Shown piece after piece: positions 61,462-64,000 of a DNA stretch of 64,000 bases (position 1 is the first letter of the stretch; each line of letters begins with the position of its first letter). Below the pieces are notes generated by a model. It was not told where the DNA came from. It made no database searches and was given only the letters and a program-made list of their open reading frames with translations. The stretch is from G965197555 sp965197555 (GTDB taxonomy: Bacteria; Chloroflexota; Dehalococcoidia; Lucifugimonadales; UBA3495): NCBI GenBank assembly GCA_965197555.1, contig OZ240213.1:62001-126000 (forward strand), in the 5' to 3' direction. The translations under genes were made by a program, and so were the position numbers.

Positions 61462-62562
61462 GTGAAAATAACAGATATGCAGGTGACCCTCTTCAATTGG
61501 AACAGCGCTCCATGGGCTACCGGCACTGGCGCCTTCGGCGGCCACCGGATGCTGGGAGTGCTAACGGTTCTCACGGATGAAGGAGTGGAAGGCCATTCTT
61601 TCTTGGGGTCTTCCCGGCAGGGCGCCGATGCCTTCGCGGGACCGCTCATGGAATTCATCAAACCCTCGGTGTTGGGCGCCAACCCGCTGGACATAGGCGC
61701 TATTTGGGCCGGGATGTGGAAACAGAACCGCTCTGTTTCCACCAACGCCATAGGCGCGGTGGATGTCGCCCTGTGGGACATCGCGGGCAAGACCGCGGGG
61801 TTGCCCATCCACCGGCTATTGGGCACCTGCCGAGACCGGGTACCGGCCTACGCCAGCTCGGCGTGGTTGGCCACCCCGGAGGACTACGCCGACGAGGCCC
61901 TGCACTTTCGGTCATTGGGATGGCCCGCGTACAAGATTCATCCCCACGCAGTGCCCAAGGAGGACATCGAAATTTGCCGGACCGTGCGGCGGGCCGCCGG
62001 GGATGACTTGGTGCTGATGCTGGATTCCATGTGGTCCTACGGCTACGAGGACGCGTTGCGGGTCGGCCGGGCAATAGAAGAACTGGACTTTTTGTGGTAC
62101 GAGGACCCCCTTGCCGAGGAAGATATCTACAACTACATGAAGCTAAAGAGCAAATTGGACATTCCGATCCTCTCCACTGAGTACGCGCCCGGTCGCCTCT
62201 ACGGTATGGCCCAATGGATCCAACAAGGGGCCACTGATATGTTGAGAGGCGACGTTGCGGTCACTGGAGGCATCACGCCTTTGATAAAGATCGCTCACTT
62301 GGCGGAGGCGTACCGCATGAAGTGTGAAATACACCACGGCGGAAACTCGCTAAACAACGTGGCCAACCTACACGTGACCGTGGCGATCAACAACTGCGAC
62401 TACTACGAGGTCTTCCCCGCCCACGGCGCCAACAAATATGGGCTGGTGCAGGATATAGAGGTCGATGATCAGGGCATGGTATACGCTCCAGAGAAGCCGG
62501 GGCTGGGATACGAGATCGATTGGGAGCTAGTGGAACGAGAAAAGGTGCAAGTTGTCAGCTAA
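61462..62562 (+). CDS. Mandelate racemase/muconate lactonizing enzyme family (enolase superfamily)
   Basis: 366 residues from GTG 61462 (AAGGGAGGG upstream). The metal ligands are Asp in 'LMLDSMWSYG' (about 188), Glu in 'FLWYEDPLAEED' (about 214) and Glu in 'ILSTEYAPG' (about 240). The second-strand base is 'AYKIHPHA' (about 155-162), a K-x-H instead of the common K-x-K. A C-terminal His lies in 'CEIHHGGNSLNN' (about 291). It removes a proton next to a carboxylate, as in sugar-acid dehydration or hydroxyacid racemisation. Confidence 0.88.
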   Translation: MKITDMQVTLFNWNSAPWATGTGAFGGHRMLGVLTVLTDEGVEGHSFLGSSRQGADAFAGPLMEFIKPSVLGANPLDIGAIWAGMWKQNRSVSTNAIGAVDVALWDIAGKTAGLPIHRLLGTCRDRVPAYASSAWLATPEDYADEALHFRSLGWPAYKIHPHAVPKEDIEICRTVRRAAGDDLVLMLDSMWSYGYEDALRVGRAIEELDFLWYEDPLAEEDIYNYMKLKSKLDIPILSTEYAPGRLYGMAQWIQQGATDMLRGDVAVTGGITPLIKIAHLAEAYRMKCEIHHGGNSLNNVANLHVTVAINNCDYYEVFPAHGANKYGLVQDIEVDDQGMVYAPEKPGLGYEIDWELVEREKVQVVS

Positions 62563-62719
62563 CCTAGGGGTCGAGGTGGCAGCATAATGGCCACGCTGTC
62601 TCTAGGTGCCCAGCGAAGGTCTCGTCCATACGAGAGCCATTCCTAATCAATATTGACGCCTAGATTGTGTTACATTGTCTCAAATTACGGGTTCCTCCCA
62701 TCGATTACTGGAGGGAAAC

Positions 62720-64000
62720 ATGCCGAACTATCAAGCCAATCAGGTACTAGCGACCGGTGAGTACGACACCGTGGGCACCCGTCCCATACGTCATGACGGT
62801 CCCGACAAAGTTATGGGGCGGGCGCGTTATGCCGCGGACATCCAGCCTACGGGCCTGCTCCATGGCAAGATTTTGCGGAGTCCCCACCCCCACGCCGTCA
62901 TCAAAGGCATAGACGCTAGTCGAGCCCTTGGGTTGCCGGGGGTTAGGGCGGTGGTCACCGGCGCGGACCTGCCTGAAGTCTCAGCATCGATTGCCGAGCA
63001 GGATGAGGGCGGGACCGTAAACTACGGGTTTTACAGCCGCAACGTCCTTGCCCGGGAGAAGGCCCTCTACCGCGGCCACGCCGTGGCGGCGGTGGCCGCC
63101 ACCTCGCTTGCGGTCGCGGAACAAGCCCTGTCCCTAATCGACGTGGACTACGAGGTCCTGCCCCCGGTGCTGGACGCCTACCAGGCCATGAAGGACGATG
63201 CAGCAGTGCTGCACGAGAGGTTGGTGACACTGTCCAATCCCAACTTCCGGGCCGGTGGGTATGCCGATGACGAAGATAGCCAAGCAACAAATGTGGCTAA
63301 CCGTTTCGAGTTCCGTTTGGGGGACATTGACCAAGGGTTTGAGGAGGCGGACCTGATCGTGGATCGGGAATTCCACACCAAGCCCGTACACCAAGGCTAC
63401 ATTGAGCCCCATTCGGCGACGGCCCAGTGGAACGTGGATGAGACAGTGACCATCTGGTGTAGCAGTCAGGGCCACTTTGCTCTCAGAGACCACACCGCCA
63501 CCATCCTGGGGATGAATGTGTCCAGGGTCAAGATCGTGCCCATGGAGATCGGTGGTGGCTTCGGTGGGAAGGGCCAAGGCGGGTGCTACCTGGAGCCGGT
63601 TGCTGCTGTTCTGGCCCGAAAAACCGGAAGAGCGGTCAAGATTACAATGACCCGGACCGAGGTGTTCGAAGGGACCGGCCCGACCTCCGGTACCCACATC
63701 CGAGTAAAGATAGGGGCCACTAATGATGGCCGGTTCACAGCGGCAGAAGCTCACCTGATCTACGAAGCCGGCGCCTTCCCCGGGTCTCCGGTACCCTCGG
63801 GATGTCGGACCATGTTGGCACCCTACGAGATACCCAACGCTTACATCGAAGGCGTCGACGTAGTGGTGAATACTCAGAAAGCCGCCGCGTACCGGGCTCC
63901 TGGATCACCACCCGCCGCCTTCGCCGCAGAGTCGGTGATAGACGAGCTGGCCGAGACGCTGTCCATAGACCCAGTGGAGCTTCGCCTGCGGAACGCGGCC
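62720..64000 (+). CDS. Xanthine dehydrogenase-family molybdenum-binding subunit, cut by window edge
   Basis: The frame from ATG 62720 (GGAGGG upstream) is open for 427 codons to the right edge with no stop. It is a close paralogue of the protein at 57579-59906: both begin 'VGTRPIRHDG-DKV-GRARY-ADI', and share 'PMEIGGGFGGKG' and 'AAYRAPGSPPAAFAAESV'. Again there is no CSFR loop, so it is not a CO dehydrogenase. It lies 157 bp after the enolase-superfamily gene on the same strand and may be expressed with it. The catalytic Glu region lies beyond the window. Confidence 0.9.
   Translation, partial: MPNYQANQVLATGEYDTVGTRPIRHDGPDKVMGRARYAADIQPTGLLHGKILRSPHPHAVIKGIDASRALGLPGVRAVVTGADLPEVSASIAEQDEGGTVNYGFYSRNVLAREKALYRGHAVAAVAATSLAVAEQALSLIDVDYEVLPPVLDAYQAMKDDAAVLHERLVTLSNPNFRAGGYADDEDSQATNVANRFEFRLGDIDQGFEEADLIVDREFHTKPVHQGYIEPHSATAQWNVDETVTIWCSSQGHFALRDHTATILGMNVSRVKIVPMEIGGGFGGKGQGGCYLEPVAAVLARKTGRAVKITMTRTEVFEGTGPTSGTHIRVKIGATNDGRFTAAEAHLIYEAGAFPGSPVPSGCRTMLAPYEIPNAYIEGVDVVVNTQKAAAYRAPGSPPAAFAAESVIDELAETLSIDPVELRLRNAA

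Overview
The window is a GC-rich bacterial chromosome segment. The gene content fits a Chloroflexota lineage of the SAR202/Dehalococcoidia type: lipoproteins with an 'A-C-G' lipobox and Thr/Pro-rich linkers, xanthine-dehydrogenase-like molybdenum subunits, an enolase-superfamily racemase, MDR dehydrogenases, SMP-30 proteins, and frequent GTG/TTG starts. This placement is inference from content. No rRNA gene, marker gene or intact tRNA is present to prove it.

Region 1 (1-16.2 kb) is a defence island. It opens with the C-terminus of a MutL/MORC-like GHKL ATPase. This is followed by a translationally coupled Z1-type helicase, a DUF4420 PD-(D/E)XK protein and an HhH-GPD glycosylase whose active-site Tyr/Asp pair matches the Mig.Mth thymine-DNA glycosylase. 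This looks like the known MutL-homologue restriction-modification architecture, with a T:G glycosylase where Vsr is often found. Next come a ParB-like/nuclease-like gene pair, a 1126-residue GHKL-DUF3883 protein, and an IS21 element. The IS21 element has removed the start of a second GHKL ATPase that sits beside a PLD-family nuclease gene. That nuclease gene is itself frameshifted at a run of eight C.

Region 2 (16.4-26.3 kb) is accessory DNA. It holds a decayed response regulator, an FRG-domain protein with about 14 TPRs, and an integrative-element module (large serine recombinase, orphan HigA-like antitoxin, membrane-tethered excisionase-like protein, replication-relaxation protein). It ends with two oppositely oriented group II intron remnants. 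One of these has lost its reverse transcriptase and splits a small ORF in antisense.

Region 3 (26.3-30.9 kb) is a zinc-uptake operon, zur-znuA-znuC-znuB, read on the minus strand. Its receptor is a chimera: a beta-propeller resembling the zinc chaperone AztD is inserted into the His-rich loop of ZnuA. A second, conventional copy of the operon lies at 51.1-54.5 kb on the plus strand. Both loci carry Zur-box-like palindromes, and three of them are spaced exactly 30 bp apart upstream of the second znuA.

Region 4 (31-37.1 kb) holds an IS110 transposase, a broken DDE transposase, a second response-regulator fragment, a tRNA-like 3' fragment, a lipoprotein, a recombinase tail, and a small membrane protein coupled to a winged-helix regulator, of which there is also a duplicated fragment.

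Region 5 (37.2-64 kb) is mostly catabolic and oxidoreductive: SnoaL, aldo/keto reductase, Nudix, enoyl-CoA hydratase, HpcH aldolase, MDR dehydrogenase, two metallo-beta-lactamase-fold hydrolases, MFS, nitroreductase, serine hydrolase, flavin reductase, SMP-30, VOC, benzoylformate-decarboxylase-like TPP enzyme, GlcG-like protein, D-2-hydroxyacid dehydrogenase, enolase-superfamily enzyme, and two paralogous xanthine-dehydrogenase-type large subunits. The second large subunit runs off the right edge. The set suggests breakdown of hydroxy- and keto-acids and other organic molecules. Genes alternate strand and mostly look like single transcription units.
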